A stretch of DNA of 64,000 bases from Algibacter sp. L1A34 (lineage in GTDB: Bacteria > Bacteroidota > Bacteroidia > Flavobacteriales > Flavobacteriaceae): positions 496,001 through 560,000 of the forward strand of contig NZ_CP047029.1 of assembly GCF_009796805.1 (NCBI RefSeq), given 5' to 3'. Made by a program: the position numbers and the translations under genes. Positions 26,762-36,301 of the stretch are shown here, one piece after another. The notes beneath the pieces were generated by a model. It was given only the letters and a program-made list of their open reading frames with translations. It was not told the DNA's origin and did no database searches. How positions within the stretch are numbered: the stretch's first letter is position 1; the number at the start of each line of letters is the position of its first letter.

Positions 26762-27451
26762 ATGAAGAAAAATAAAATAGCCATATTAATTTTTGCTAAC
26801 TCTGCCGAGAAGGAGATGGTTTCAAAACCATTACCCTCGCCCAGCAGTTTGTTTGAAGCGTTAAACCTTCAAACTATAAACATTGCAAAAAAAACAGGCT
26901 TACCTTATTTTCATCTTAGCGAAAACCAACAAATTGGAGTAAATTTTGGAGAACGTTTTACAAACGCCATTCAATCTGTTTACAATAAAGGTTATGATAC
27001 CGTTATTACCATCGGGAATGACACACCACATTTAACAGCAAAACATATTTTAAAAACTGCAGAGAAACTAAAACATCACCATGTTGTTCTAGGCCCTTCG
27101 ACAGATGGTGGTTTTTATTTAATGGGTTTAAAAAAGGATCTATTTAATCCTGATGTTTTCTTAAAATTACCTTGGCAAACTACCAATTTAAATAGGAATA
27201 TTTCTAAAGTATTAGCTTCTGAAACTACCCAAATTCATTATTTAGAAGTATTAACCGATATTGATAATGCTTCGGATATAGAACGTGTTTTAAATAGTTT
27301 CAAAAGCATCTCGGCTGCTATTAAATCTATTCTACTTCAATCTATTTCAATTTCAACTAAAATAATAGCTTACCATATTACAGCCTTTCACAACTTCGTA
27401 TTAAAAAGGCAACACAATAAGGGCTCTCCTGCTCTACTTCATTTACAATAG
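26762..27451 (+). CDS. TIGR04282/DUF2064 family transferase, divergent copy
   Basis: A 229-residue protein of the rSAM/selenodomain (arsenosugar)-associated transferase 1 family, a GT-A-like fold. VITIGNDTPHLT near residue 80 and LGPSTDGGFYLMGL near 120 match the family. The N-terminal GKVKTRLA loop found in the second copy (34866-35495) is missing; the equivalent region reads ANSAEKEMVSKPL. A C-terminal tail of about 50 residues is extra. It may act on a different substrate or have lost nucleotide binding. It sits 3 bases after arsS, so it is almost certainly co-transcribed. Confidence 0.8.
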   Translation: MKKNKIAILIFANSAEKEMVSKPLPSPSSLFEALNLQTINIAKKTGLPYFHLSENQQIGVNFGERFTNAIQSVYNKGYDTVITIGNDTPHLTAKHILKTAEKLKHHHVVLGPSTDGGFYLMGLKKDLFNPDVFLKLPWQTTNLNRNISKVLASETTQIHYLEVLTDIDNASDIERVLNSFKSISAAIKSILLQSISISTKIIAYHITAFHNFVLKRQHNKGSPALLHLQ

Positions 27452-27463
27452 TTTTACGACATC

Positions 27464-27485
27464 AATCTTCACGAAGATTTTACTA
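27464..27485 (+). terminator. small hairpin before the SusC gene, weak terminator or attenuator
   Basis: AATCTTC (27464-27470) and GAAGATT (27473-27479) form a perfect seven-pair stem with a two-base loop, followed by a broken T run. It lies in the 50-base gap between the transferase and SusC genes and may reduce read-through. Confidence 0.4.
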
Positions 27486-27501
27486 ACTTTTATTTAACTA
27501 A

Positions 27502-30500
27502 ATGAAGCATATTTTACTATGCATAACGTTTGCCTTATTTGGCATTACGCATGCACAAACAACTATAACTGGTCGTGTTACAGATACGGAGAGCAACGCC
27601 CCTTTACCTTTTGTTAATATCTCAAGTAATAAAACAGGAACTATTAGCGATGAAAACGGAAACTATACTATTGAAGTAATATCTCAATCTAGCGTAATAC
27701 AATTTTCTTTTCTCGGCTATAAAACGGAAACTATTAGCGTTGGAAACAAAACGGTTGTAAATGTGAGTTTATCGGAAGATGCCGCAGCACTAAATGAAAT
27801 TGTTATTACAGCCTTAGGTATAAAACGAGATTCTAAAGCTTTAGGATATTCTGTACAAGCTATTAAATCGGAAAGCCTAACCAAAGTAAAAACGGTGAAT
27901 TTCCTGGATAACCTCCAAGGAAAACTAGCCGGAGTTACCGTAACGCAAGGCGCAACAGGAGTTGGTTCTACGTCTAAAATCACCATTCGTGGTGAAGCCT
28001 CTTTCTCTAATAACAATCCGCTTTTTATTGTCGATGGCACACCTATTAACAACGAAACCGTTTTTAATTTTACAAATCAAGCTGCGGCAGGTTTTCAAGA
28101 AATAGATTTTGGTAATGGAGCCATGGAAGTCAATCCAGACGATATAGAATCGGTTACCGTTTTAAAAGGTGCAAATGCTGCTGCTCTTTACGGCACGCGC
28201 GCTGCGAACGGCGTTATTGTTATAAAAACTAAAGACGGCAACAAGCAAAAAGGGTTTCGTGTTAGTTTAAACACATCCATAACTGTGGATTCTGCTTTTA
28301 AACTTCCTGAATTTCAAAACGAGTACGGCCAAGGACAATCTGGCCAGTTTGAATATGTTGATGGTTTAGGAGGAGGAACAAGTGATAATATCACCTATTC
28401 TTGGGGCCCGAGATTAGATACAGGTATTTTAGTACCACAGTTTGATAGCCCTGTACAACTTACCAACGGTAATTTTGTTCGTGGTGGAGACACATCATTA
28501 TATAACGATTTACCAATTACGGCAACACCCTTTACATCAAACCCAAACAACTTAAAAGATTTTTACAAAACAGGCTTAACAACCTCCAATAATATTGCTA
28601 TTTCTAATGGTTTTGAGACTGGAAGTTACAGATTATCTTTTACCGATTTAAGAAGTGAATCTATTATTCCGGGTGTAAATTTGGATAGACAAACGGTAGC
28701 AACAAAACTTAACTTTAACCCTTCGGAAAGAACCGAAATAAACACCTCTATAAGCTACGTTAATTCCAGCAGTGACAATAGGCCTGCAAATGGCTACGGA
28801 AGTGAAAACGCAAATTATTCATTAGTTGCATGGGGACCGCGTTCTTTAGATATTAATAATTTAAAAAACTACTGGCAACCTGGTTTAGAAGGTGTACAAC
28901 AATATTCTTTTAACTATACATTTTTTGATAATCCTTATTTTATTTTATCAGAAAACAGAAACGGGTTTGAACGTGATAGAATATTTGGAAACATTGCTAT
29001 AAAACAAGAACTAGCTAATCATTTAAGGGTAACGCTTAGAACAGGAATGGACTACAGTAGTGAAACGCGTCAATTTATTAGAAATTTTAGCAGCAATCGT
29101 TTTCAAAATGGCGCTTATGCCGAGCACGATGTAAAATACAGAGAAATAAATACCGATTTTTTAATTAACTATAATAACACGTTCGGGAATTTATCTTTTG
29201 ATATTTCTGTTGGTGGCAACCGTTTAAATCAAACAGCTTCTACAAAACAATCGCAAACGGTAAACTTAGCACAACCTGGTATTTTCAGCTTAAACAATGC
29301 TGCATCGCCTATTGAAGTTTTTCAATTTGAAAGTGAAAAACGTATAAACTCCCTTTATAGCGTTGCTAAATTAGGGTATAAAAACTATTTATTTTTAGAT
29401 ATTACTGGTAGAAATGATTGGTCGAGTGCCTTAGCTACTCCTTTTTCTGTAGACGGAACATCTTTTTTCTACCCATCGGTTTCTACAAGTTTTGTTTTAT
29501 CCAACGTTGCGAAACTACCTCGTTTTGTTTCATTTGCAAAATTACGCACTAGTCTGGCTCAAGTAGGTAACGATACGAGTCCTTACCAAACCTCTGGAAC
29601 ATTTGTTTCGCAAACTACATTTAATGGAGATGCTACTTTTAGTAATCAAGATTTTATACCAAATGCCAACTTAAAACCAGAACAAACTACAAGTTTTGAA
29701 ATTGGTGCAGACCTTCGTTTTTTTAAAGATCGCCTAAATTTCGATTTCACTTATTACAATGCAGACACTAAAGACCAAATTATTTCTTTACCAATTGCTA
29801 CCTCTTCTGGATACAACCAACAAGTTGTAAATGGAGGAACAGTAAACACACAAGGTGTTGAAATTGTACTTGGCATAACACCTATTAAAACTAAAAACTT
29901 TAATTGGGATTCTACATTTAACTTTGCAACCAACCGTTCTACAGTTAAAGATTTACCGCAAAATGATGGCAGATTAACCTTAGCCTTTAGTAGAATTTAT
30001 GACAGTGCAGACCAAACCGTTTGGTTTCAGGTTGAAGAAGGCGGACGCCTTGGTGATTTCTACGGTACTGGATATTCTAAAAATGGCAACGGTGAATTTA
30101 TTATAGATGATAACGGACGTTTTATTGCAGATAATACTTTAAAAAAACTAGGTAATTCTAATCCCGATTTCACTTTAGGATGGAATAATAATTTCACCTT
30201 AAAAAACTGGAATTTAAACTTCCTTTTCGATTGGAGACAAGGTGGCGAAATTGTATCAAGAACGCGCGCTTTAGGTAATGTTGGCGGACAATTAGTAGAA
30301 ACAGCCTATAGACCAGATGCCGGTATTATTGCCCAAGGTGTTAACCAAAACACAGGCTTAGCGAATACAACAGCCGTTACTGCAGAAAGCTATTACAGAC
30401 AATTTTACGACAGAAATCACGAAGAAAACAATGTATATGATGCTTCCTTTTTAAAGCTTCGTCAGTTTGCTTTAGGTTATAACTTTAAACTTAACGAAGG

Positions 30501-30693
30501 CTTTCTAGGCCTTACTAACCAAGCAGAATTAACGATTTCTTTTACAGGAAATAATCTATTCGCTATTACTGAAAACCCACATTTCGATCCAGAACAAATA
30601 GCCGTTCAAGGAAATGGTTTTGTTAGTGGTGTTGAAGACTTAAGCTATGCTACAACACGAAGTTTTGGTTTTAAAGTAGGCATTGATTTTTAA
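27502..30693 (+). CDS. SusC/RagA family TonB-linked outer membrane receptor
   Basis: A 1,063-residue TonB-dependent transporter. It has a signal peptide (MKHILLCITFALFGITHAQ), a carboxypeptidase-regulatory-like beta domain (TITGRVTDTESNAPLPFVNI, about 20-105), a plug (KRDSKALGYSVQAI; KLAGVTV; NNPLFIVDGTPI) and a long 22-strand barrel ending FGFKVGIDF. It imports a ligand captured by the SusD-like lipoprotein encoded 39 bases downstream, driven by TonB. Its ligand is unknown. Being inside the ArsS-type cluster suggests a link to that pathway, but it could also be a separate nutrient-uptake unit embedded in it. Confidence 0.95.
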   Translation: MKHILLCITFALFGITHAQTTITGRVTDTESNAPLPFVNISSNKTGTISDENGNYTIEVISQSSVIQFSFLGYKTETISVGNKTVVNVSLSEDAAALNEIVITALGIKRDSKALGYSVQAIKSESLTKVKTVNFLDNLQGKLAGVTVTQGATGVGSTSKITIRGEASFSNNNPLFIVDGTPINNETVFNFTNQAAAGFQEIDFGNGAMEVNPDDIESVTVLKGANAAALYGTRAANGVIVIKTKDGNKQKGFRVSLNTSITVDSAFKLPEFQNEYGQGQSGQFEYVDGLGGGTSDNITYSWGPRLDTGILVPQFDSPVQLTNGNFVRGGDTSLYNDLPITATPFTSNPNNLKDFYKTGLTTSNNIAISNGFETGSYRLSFTDLRSESIIPGVNLDRQTVATKLNFNPSERTEINTSISYVNSSSDNRPANGYGSENANYSLVAWGPRSLDINNLKNYWQPGLEGVQQYSFNYTFFDNPYFILSENRNGFERDRIFGNIAIKQELANHLRVTLRTGMDYSSETRQFIRNFSSNRFQNGAYAEHDVKYREINTDFLINYNNTFGNLSFDISVGGNRLNQTASTKQSQTVNLAQPGIFSLNNAASPIEVFQFESEKRINSLYSVAKLGYKNYLFLDITGRNDWSSALATPFSVDGTSFFYPSVSTSFVLSNVAKLPRFVSFAKLRTSLAQVGNDTSPYQTSGTFVSQTTFNGDATFSNQDFIPNANLKPEQTTSFEIGADLRFFKDRLNFDFTYYNADTKDQIISLPIATSSGYNQQVVNGGTVNTQGVEIVLGITPIKTKNFNWDSTFNFATNRSTVKDLPQNDGRLTLAFSRIYDSADQTVWFQVEEGGRLGDFYGTGYSKNGNGEFIIDDNGRFIADNTLKKLGNSNPDFTLGWNNNFTLKNWNLNFLFDWRQGGEIVSRTRALGNVGGQLVETAYRPDAGIIAQGVNQNTGLANTTAVTAESYYRQFYDRNHEENNVYDASFLKLRQFALGYNFKLNEGFLGLTNQAELTISFTGNNLFAITENPHFDPEQIAVQGNGFVSGVEDLSYATTRSFGFKVGIDF

Positions 30694-30732
30694 AACATTT
30701 TTCCGTTTTAACGGAAATGAAAATATTAATTT

Positions 30733-32175
30733 ATGAAAAACATTATATATATATTATCCTTTTTGATTCTATTGATTACAGTAAGCTGCACCAATGATTT
30801 TCAAAATATAAACACAAACCCAAACGCTCCGGTTTCTGTACAACCTAGTTTATTACTACGCCAAGTTATTTATAATTTCGGAGAAGAAATGAGTTATGAA
30901 GGTTTTGTTGCTGGTGATTTATTATCGCAACATCGTACAGCTTTAGATTTTAATTTATTTGATAGACATGCACTTAAATCACCACAATTAGGCGGAAACC
31001 CTTGGCCTGTATTCTACACAAATTTACGAGATAACGAAATTATTTTAAATCAGTCGAGAACTTCCGAAGCCTTTAAAGTTTACGAAGGACCTGCATTAAT
31101 TTTAAAAGCTTATATGGCTGCTGGACTAACCGACTTATTTGGAGATGTTCCTTATTTTGAAGCTTTTAATGGCTCTACAATTACAGTTACCCCAAGTTAT
31201 GATAATCAAGAAGATATTTATCTAATGGAAGGAGGTATTCTCGACAACCTTAACAAAGGTATCATCGCAATTCAGAACTACAAAGATGCTATTCCTCTAG
31301 AAGGCGACATTTTATTTAATGGAGATTTAGAAGCTTGGATACGTTTTGCTAATTCATTAAAAATAAAGCACCTTATCAGAATTTCTAACAAAGAAGATGT
31401 GGCTGCAGAATTACAATCACTTTTTGATGATGACAACTATATAAAAGATAATTTACAGAATGCTGTTTTCGACTTTACGAATTCTGACCCAAATAGTTTT
31501 AGACTAGCACAATTAAGGGTTGGTGATTTTAACAACTTTGTACTTTCTGAAACTATGGAAGATATTTTAACCGACTTAAACGATACGCGAATAAATACGC
31601 TATTCAAGCCTTTTTCAAACTCAACAACGAATGAATTTAACGGTTTACTTAACGGTATCGACGCTACCTCAACAGCTATATCTTTAGCTAATTACTCATT
31701 AGCAGGAACTATTTTTAGAGAAGACACCTCTACTCTGGATGCTAATTTTATAACTGCTTGGGAAGTGCATTTCGCTTTCGCGGAAGCTGCTTCAAAAAAC
31801 TTAATCACAGCTGATGCACAGCAACTCTATGAAACCGGTGTTACATTGGCTTTTGAGTATTGGCACACAGAATTACCTCTAGACTACTTAACAAATAATG
31901 CTGCTTTTAACGCTGTTGGCAAAACGCCTTTAGAGCAAATTATAACCCAAAAATGGATTGCAAATACTATAAACGGTTATGAAGGTTGGATTGAATATAA
32001 CCGAACAGGTTTCCCCGAATTACAAACTATTTCGGCAAGTTTAAATAATGATTTAATACCTCTTAGAATGCCCTACCCTGCCGAAGAAGAAACGCTTAAC
32101 GCAGAAAACTATTTGGAAGCTGCTCTAAAAACAGATAATAACAGCATTAATATACCAGTATGGTGGAATGAATAA
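30733..32175 (+). CDS. SusD/RagB family nutrient-binding outer membrane lipoprotein
   Basis: A 480-residue lipoprotein with a signal peptide and lipobox at about Cys19 (LLITVSC). The opening NDFQNINTNPNAPVSVQPSLLLRQVI is the SusD-like_2 pattern. It should bind the ligand at the cell surface as the lid of the SusC receptor. Its last eight bases overlap the start of the symporter gene (ATGAATAA), so the two are translationally coupled. Confidence 0.92.
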   Translation: MKNIIYILSFLILLITVSCTNDFQNINTNPNAPVSVQPSLLLRQVIYNFGEEMSYEGFVAGDLLSQHRTALDFNLFDRHALKSPQLGGNPWPVFYTNLRDNEIILNQSRTSEAFKVYEGPALILKAYMAAGLTDLFGDVPYFEAFNGSTITVTPSYDNQEDIYLMEGGILDNLNKGIIAIQNYKDAIPLEGDILFNGDLEAWIRFANSLKIKHLIRISNKEDVAAELQSLFDDDNYIKDNLQNAVFDFTNSDPNSFRLAQLRVGDFNNFVLSETMEDILTDLNDTRINTLFKPFSNSTTNEFNGLLNGIDATSTAISLANYSLAGTIFREDTSTLDANFITAWEVHFAFAEAASKNLITADAQQLYETGVTLAFEYWHTELPLDYLTNNAAFNAVGKTPLEQIITQKWIANTINGYEGWIEYNRTGFPELQTISASLNNDLIPLRMPYPAEEETLNAENYLEAALKTDNNSINIPVWWNE

Positions 32176-33511
32176 CCTAGACACAACAACATTGCAATGG
32201 CTATTAATTATAACATCTAGTTTGATTTTATTTTTTATATCGCCGTTCGCTAAAACGAAAGATCAGTTTTTTAAAGCCACTAAAAGGTTAAAAAAGCCGA
32301 ACACCTTAGTTTTAACGGGTAGCTTAATAATTTCTTGGATTTTTGCCAAAAGCATTACCAATGCGGCGAACCTCGGTTTAAGTTTTGGTATTGTTGGCGG
32401 CGTGGCTTATGCTGGTTATTATTTATCATTTGCCGTTGCAGGCATATTGCTTTATCAGCTTAGAGTTAAAGGTGGTTTTGAAAGTATTCATGAATTTTTA
32501 ACAACAAAGTTTGGTAAAGGTGCCATGGCCATTTTTTCAATTTTAATTGCTTTTAGGTTGTTTAATGAAGTTTGGAGTAACACCATGGTTATTGGTAGTT
32601 ATTTTGGAGGACCGGGAAGCACGCCATATTATTGGTCTATAATTCTGTTCACGTTACTAACTTTAGCTTACGCTCTAAAAGGAGGATTAAGTAGTTCTAT
32701 TTTTACAGATGTTATTCAAATGGGGTTATTTTCAGTTTTACTAATCATTATTTTATACAATATTTTTTCAATTGAAAACTTTTCAACTCAAGATATTGCA
32801 TCTTCTGGCACGTGGAGTTTCGAATTAGGTTTAAACTTATTTTTCGCAGCTATTATTCAATCTTTTAGCTACCCATTTCATGACCCCGTTTTAACAGATA
32901 GAGCGTTTATAAGTTCTCCAAAAGTAACACGCAGAAGTTTTTTAATTGCGAGTATTTTAGGTGCTTTCTGTATAATTTCATTTAGTGTAATTGGTGTTTA
33001 TGCACAAACCCACAATATGCAAGGGCAAGCTGCTGTTGAAGTAGGTAAAGCCTTTGGTGTATTCATTTTACTTATTATAAATTTTATCATGATTACGTCG
33101 GCTGCATCTACCCTAGATTCAACATTTTCATCCTTTTCAAAACTATTATCAATAGATTTAAACCTAGGTAAGAATGTAACCTTTGGTCGTGTATCCATGG
33201 TACTTATTGCTATTTTAGGCACAATTCCTATTTTTTTAAATGCTGAAATATTATCGGCTACAACCATATCGGGAACTATGGTTATAGGTTTAACACCTGT
33301 GTTTTTATTCTGGAATATAAAAGTTCCTAAAATAAGTTATTACCTCAGCGTGACATGCGGATTAATTTTCGGCATCATATTAGTATTAGAAATATTCCCC
33401 GAATCACTCATTTTTACACAAGGAAAATATGCCGATTTACTATGGATTAATTTCTGGGGCGTTTTAAGTTGTATCACATTATATATTATTCCAAAATGGA
33501 TAAAAAAATAG
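32168..33511 (+). CDS. sodium:solute symporter (SSS) family protein
   Basis: A 447-residue inner-membrane protein with about 12 to 13 helices. SLIISWIFAKSITNAANLGLSFG in TM2 and LAYALKGGLSSSIFTDVIQMG are typical of the solute:sodium symporter family. It probably carries the compound brought in by SusC/SusD from the periplasm to the cytoplasm with Na+. It overlaps SusD by 8 bases and the phosphoesterase start by 16 bases. The substrate is unknown; SSS proteins carry sugars, amino acids, vitamins and similar small molecules. Confidence 0.9.
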   Translation: MNNLDTTTLQWLLIITSSLILFFISPFAKTKDQFFKATKRLKKPNTLVLTGSLIISWIFAKSITNAANLGLSFGIVGGVAYAGYYLSFAVAGILLYQLRVKGGFESIHEFLTTKFGKGAMAIFSILIAFRLFNEVWSNTMVIGSYFGGPGSTPYYWSIILFTLLTLAYALKGGLSSSIFTDVIQMGLFSVLLIIILYNIFSIENFSTQDIASSGTWSFELGLNLFFAAIIQSFSYPFHDPVLTDRAFISSPKVTRRSFLIASILGAFCIISFSVIGVYAQTHNMQGQAAVEVGKAFGVFILLIINFIMITSAASTLDSTFSSFSKLLSIDLNLGKNVTFGRVSMVLIAILGTIPIFLNAEILSATTISGTMVIGLTPVFLFWNIKVPKISYYLSVTCGLIFGIILVLEIFPESLIFTQGKYADLLWINFWGVLSCITLYIIPKWIKK

Positions 33512-34326
33512 AAAATTTAGGTCAAATTTCTGGCAAAGTATTACTTTTTGGTGGCGTCTATAGCAACCTTCAAGCTTTAGAAGCAATAAAACAAATTGCT
33601 GAAAAAGAAAATATTCTTCCAGAAAATTGTATTTGTACTGGTGATATTGTGGGCTATTGTGCACAACCTGAAGAAACCGTGCAATTGTTCAAAATATGGA
33701 ATGCAAAAAGCATTGCGGGTAATGTTGAAATACAACTTAGCGAAGGTGCTACAGATTGCGGTTGCGAATTTAAAAAAGGTTCGCGCTGCGATGGGTTTTC
33801 TCAGCAATGGTATCCTTATGCACAAAGTAAACTTTCAAAAGATTCTTTAAATTTTATAGACAGTTTACCAGATCATATTACCTTTAATTACGCTGGCAAA
33901 GAAGTGATAGTTGTTCATGGCTCTTATGAAAATACTTCAGAATTTATTTTTAAATCTTCGCCTTGGAAAACGAAAGCGCCAAACTTTCTAGAAAACAAAT
34001 ACGATGTTGTTATTGGCGGTCATTGTGGTTTACCATTTCAAGATGAACATGAAGATAAATTATGGATAAACCCAGGTGTAATTGGGATGCCAGCAAACGA
34101 CGGAAACCCTAGTGTGTGGTATGCTATTTTAGACGATTCGCAAAACACATTCAGCTTTAAACATCACAGTTTATCCTATAATTATAGATTAACAAATAAA
34201 CTCATGCAAAACGGGCTTTTACCAAAAGAATACGCAAGAACTATTATTACTGGTATCTGGGATAACACCGAGATTTTACCGGCTATAGAAAGTGGTTTGC
34301 AAGGCTTTGGCGTTAATATAAATTAA
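33496..34326 (+). CDS. metallophosphoesterase family protein
   Basis: A 276-residue protein from the ATG at 33496 (MDKKIENLGQ). A longer frame from 33469 adds an unlikely lead inside the symporter gene. Metal-site motifs are partly unusual: LLFGGVYSNLQALEAI replaces the standard GDxHG, while CTGDIVGYC, IAGNVE, VVHGSYEN and VIGGHCGLP match the other blocks, so the protein belongs to the YfcE/ApaH-like superfamily but has lost or changed the first metal ligand. A Cys-rich insert (DCGCEFKKGSRCDG) near residue 85 is distinctive. It may remove phosphate from a pathway intermediate. Confidence 0.8.
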   Translation: MDKKIENLGQISGKVLLFGGVYSNLQALEAIKQIAEKENILPENCICTGDIVGYCAQPEETVQLFKIWNAKSIAGNVEIQLSEGATDCGCEFKKGSRCDGFSQQWYPYAQSKLSKDSLNFIDSLPDHITFNYAGKEVIVVHGSYENTSEFIFKSSPWKTKAPNFLENKYDVVIGGHCGLPFQDEHEDKLWINPGVIGMPANDGNPSVWYAILDDSQNTFSFKHHSLSYNYRLTNKLMQNGLLPKEYARTIITGIWDNTEILPAIESGLQGFGVNIN

Positions 34327-34378
34327 CACCAAATCACCATCAATTGTAATTTTATTAAATTTGAGAGACTAAATCGAT

Positions 34379-34873
34379 ATGAAAAACAGCTTATTTTTAT
34401 TAATACTTCTTCAAGGGGTTTCTTTGTTTGCTCAAAAATCTATTGACAAATTATTAAAACAATATAACGATAATAGTGTGCCTTATATAAGCGTACAAGA
34501 ACTAGCTATGCCAAACACTAACGCCACTATTCTCGATTCCAGAGAACTCAAGGAATACGAAACTAGCCATTTAAAAAATGCCATTCATGTTGGTTACGAT
34601 CATTTTAAAATAGATAGTGTTTATAAAAAAGTACCGAATAAAGAATCTAAAATAGTAGTGTATTGCTCCGTTGGTATTCGTTCAGAATCAATAGCCGATA
34701 GTCTTAAAAAAGCAGGATACACACATGTAGAGAATTTATATGGTGGAATTTTTGAATGGAAAAGCAATGATTTCCCTGTATATAATAGAGAAGAGAAAGA
34801 AACAGATAGTATTCATACATTTAATAAAGTATGGAGTAAATGGCTAAAAAAAGGAATAAAAGTATATGAATAA
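34379..34873 (+). CDS. exported rhodanese-like domain protein
   Basis: A 164-residue protein with a signal peptide (MKNSLFLLILLQGVSLFAQ) and one rhodanese domain. The active-site cysteine is Cys96 in VVYCSVGIRSE, and DSRELKEYETSHLKNAIHVGYD is the N-terminal block. Rhodanese-like proteins move sulfur, or in related cases bind arsenate; the loop CSVGIRS is the Cys-x5 form seen in both rhodaneses and Cdc25/arsenate-reductase-like proteins. It would act in the periplasm. It overlaps the next transferase gene by 8 bases. A TAAATTTG at 34356-34363 could be a -7 box. Confidence 0.88.
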   Translation: MKNSLFLLILLQGVSLFAQKSIDKLLKQYNDNSVPYISVQELAMPNTNATILDSRELKEYETSHLKNAIHVGYDHFKIDSVYKKVPNKESKIVVYCSVGIRSESIADSLKKAGYTHVENLYGGIFEWKSNDFPVYNREEKETDSIHTFNKVWSKWLKKGIKVYE

Positions 34874-35495
34874 AGAACTCGTTATTGTTTTTGTGAAAAA
34901 CATAAAACTAGGAAAAGTAAAAACTAGACTAGCCAAAACGATTGGAAATCAAGGGGCATTTGATGTTTATACCGAATTGGTAGAAGTTACAGAAAAAGCT
35001 ACTAAAAACCTTAAAGCAGACAAACGTATTTATTTTTCTGAAACCATAGTGGAATCTATGTGGAAAAACGATTATAAAACAGTCCAAAATGGCCCTGATC
35101 TAGGAGAACGTATGAGTAATGCTTTCCAACAAGGTTTTAAAGATGGTTATGAGCGTATTGTGTTAATCGGTTCCGATTTACCAGATATCACAGCCACACA
35201 AATAAACTCAGGATTAGAAGCTCTTAACAAAAGTGATGTGGTATTTGGACCTGCTGAAGATGGCGGCTATTACTTAGTTGGTTTTTCTAAATTTTATAAT
35301 TTTGTCTTCCAAAACAAACCTTGGAGTCAAGACAATTTATTAAAAGAAACGTTAAGCCAATTAAAAGAAAATCGAGTAACTTTTAGTACTTTAGAGACCT
35401 TAAATGATATTGATACTTTTGAAGATTTAATAGCTTCAAAATTTTATCAATCTAACTTAGAGTTACAAAAAAAACTAAAACAATTACATGATTAA
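34866..35495 (+). CDS. TIGR04282 family (arsenosugar-associated) transferase, canonical copy
   Basis: A 209-residue protein with the full family pattern: VFVKNIKLGKVKTRLA near the N-terminus (nucleotide-binding loop), VLIGSDLPDIT, VFGPAEDGGYYLVGF and TLETLNDIDTFEDL. It is a GT-A-fold nucleotidyl- or glycosyltransferase, named rSAM/selenodomain-associated transferase 1 in older annotation. It overlaps the rhodanese gene by 8 bases upstream and the purine nucleoside phosphorylase gene by 8 bases downstream. It is the better candidate for the active enzyme of the two TIGR04282 copies. Confidence 0.88.
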   Translation: MNKELVIVFVKNIKLGKVKTRLAKTIGNQGAFDVYTELVEVTEKATKNLKADKRIYFSETIVESMWKNDYKTVQNGPDLGERMSNAFQQGFKDGYERIVLIGSDLPDITATQINSGLEALNKSDVVFGPAEDGGYYLVGFSKFYNFVFQNKPWSQDNLLKETLSQLKENRVTFSTLETLNDIDTFEDLIASKFYQSNLELQKKLKQLHD

Positions 35496-36300
35496 ATTTA
35501 TAGAAGAAACAGTAGATTACTTAAAAGAAAAAGGATTTGAAAGCCCAGAAATAGGTATCATTTTAGGTACAGGGTTAGGCAAACTTGTAGATGAAATAAA
35601 TATTATAAAAGAAGTAAGCTACAACCACATCCCTAACTTCCCGACAGCCACTGTAGAATTTCATAAAGGAAAACTTATCTATGGCGAACTAGAAGGCAAA
35701 AAGGTAATTATAATGCAAGGACGTTTTCATATATATGAAGGCTATAGCTTGCAAGATGTTACGTATCCTGTTCGTATTATGGAAAAACTAGGAATAAAAA
35801 CGTTATTGGTTTCTAATGCTTCTGGAGCTATAAATCTAGACTATAAAAAAGGTGAGCTTATGCTTATCGACGATCATATAAATTTACAAGGCAGTTCGCC
35901 TTTAGCTTTTAAAGGTGTTGAACAATTAGGAGAACGTTTCGCAGATATGAGCCTGCCTTATGATACCGAAATTAACGCTAAATTCAAAAGTATTGCTAAA
36001 TCAAACAACATAAAACTTCACGAAGGTGTTTACGCCAGTGTAGTTGGCCCACAACTAGAAACCCGTGCAGAATACCGCATGCTAAAAATTATTGGTGCAG
36101 ATGCCGTTGGTATGAGTACTGTTCCAGAAATTATTGTTGCTAACCATTTAGGATTAAAAGTAGCAGCCATTTCTGTATTAACAGATGAGTGCGACCCAGA
36201 AAACTTAAAACCAGTAGATATTAGCGAAATAATTGCTATCGCTTCTAAAGCAGAACCAAACATGATTACGCTTTTTAAAGAATTGATAAAAACAATCTAA
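35488..36300 (+). CDS. purine nucleoside phosphorylase
   Basis: A 270-residue trimeric-type PNP. The phosphate-binding region GIILGTGLGKLVDEI, QGRFHIYEGYSLQDVTYPVR, VSNASGAINLDY and VVGPQLETRAEYRMLKIIGADAVGMST are all present; the purine-site glutamate is in the ETRAEYRM block. It splits purine nucleosides with phosphate into the base and ribose-1-phosphate. Its place in this operon suggests it may remove adenine from an ArsS-made adenosyl product or recycle adenosine; that is inference. It overlaps the upstream transferase gene, and the next gene starts 2 bases after its stop. Confidence 0.94.
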   Translation: MIKFIEETVDYLKEKGFESPEIGIILGTGLGKLVDEINIIKEVSYNHIPNFPTATVEFHKGKLIYGELEGKKVIIMQGRFHIYEGYSLQDVTYPVRIMEKLGIKTLLVSNASGAINLDYKKGELMLIDDHINLQGSSPLAFKGVEQLGERFADMSLPYDTEINAKFKSIAKSNNIKLHEGVYASVVGPQLETRAEYRMLKIIGADAVGMSTVPEIIVANHLGLKVAAISVLTDECDPENLKPVDISEIIAIASKAEPNMITLFKELIKTI

Positions 36301-36301
36301 T

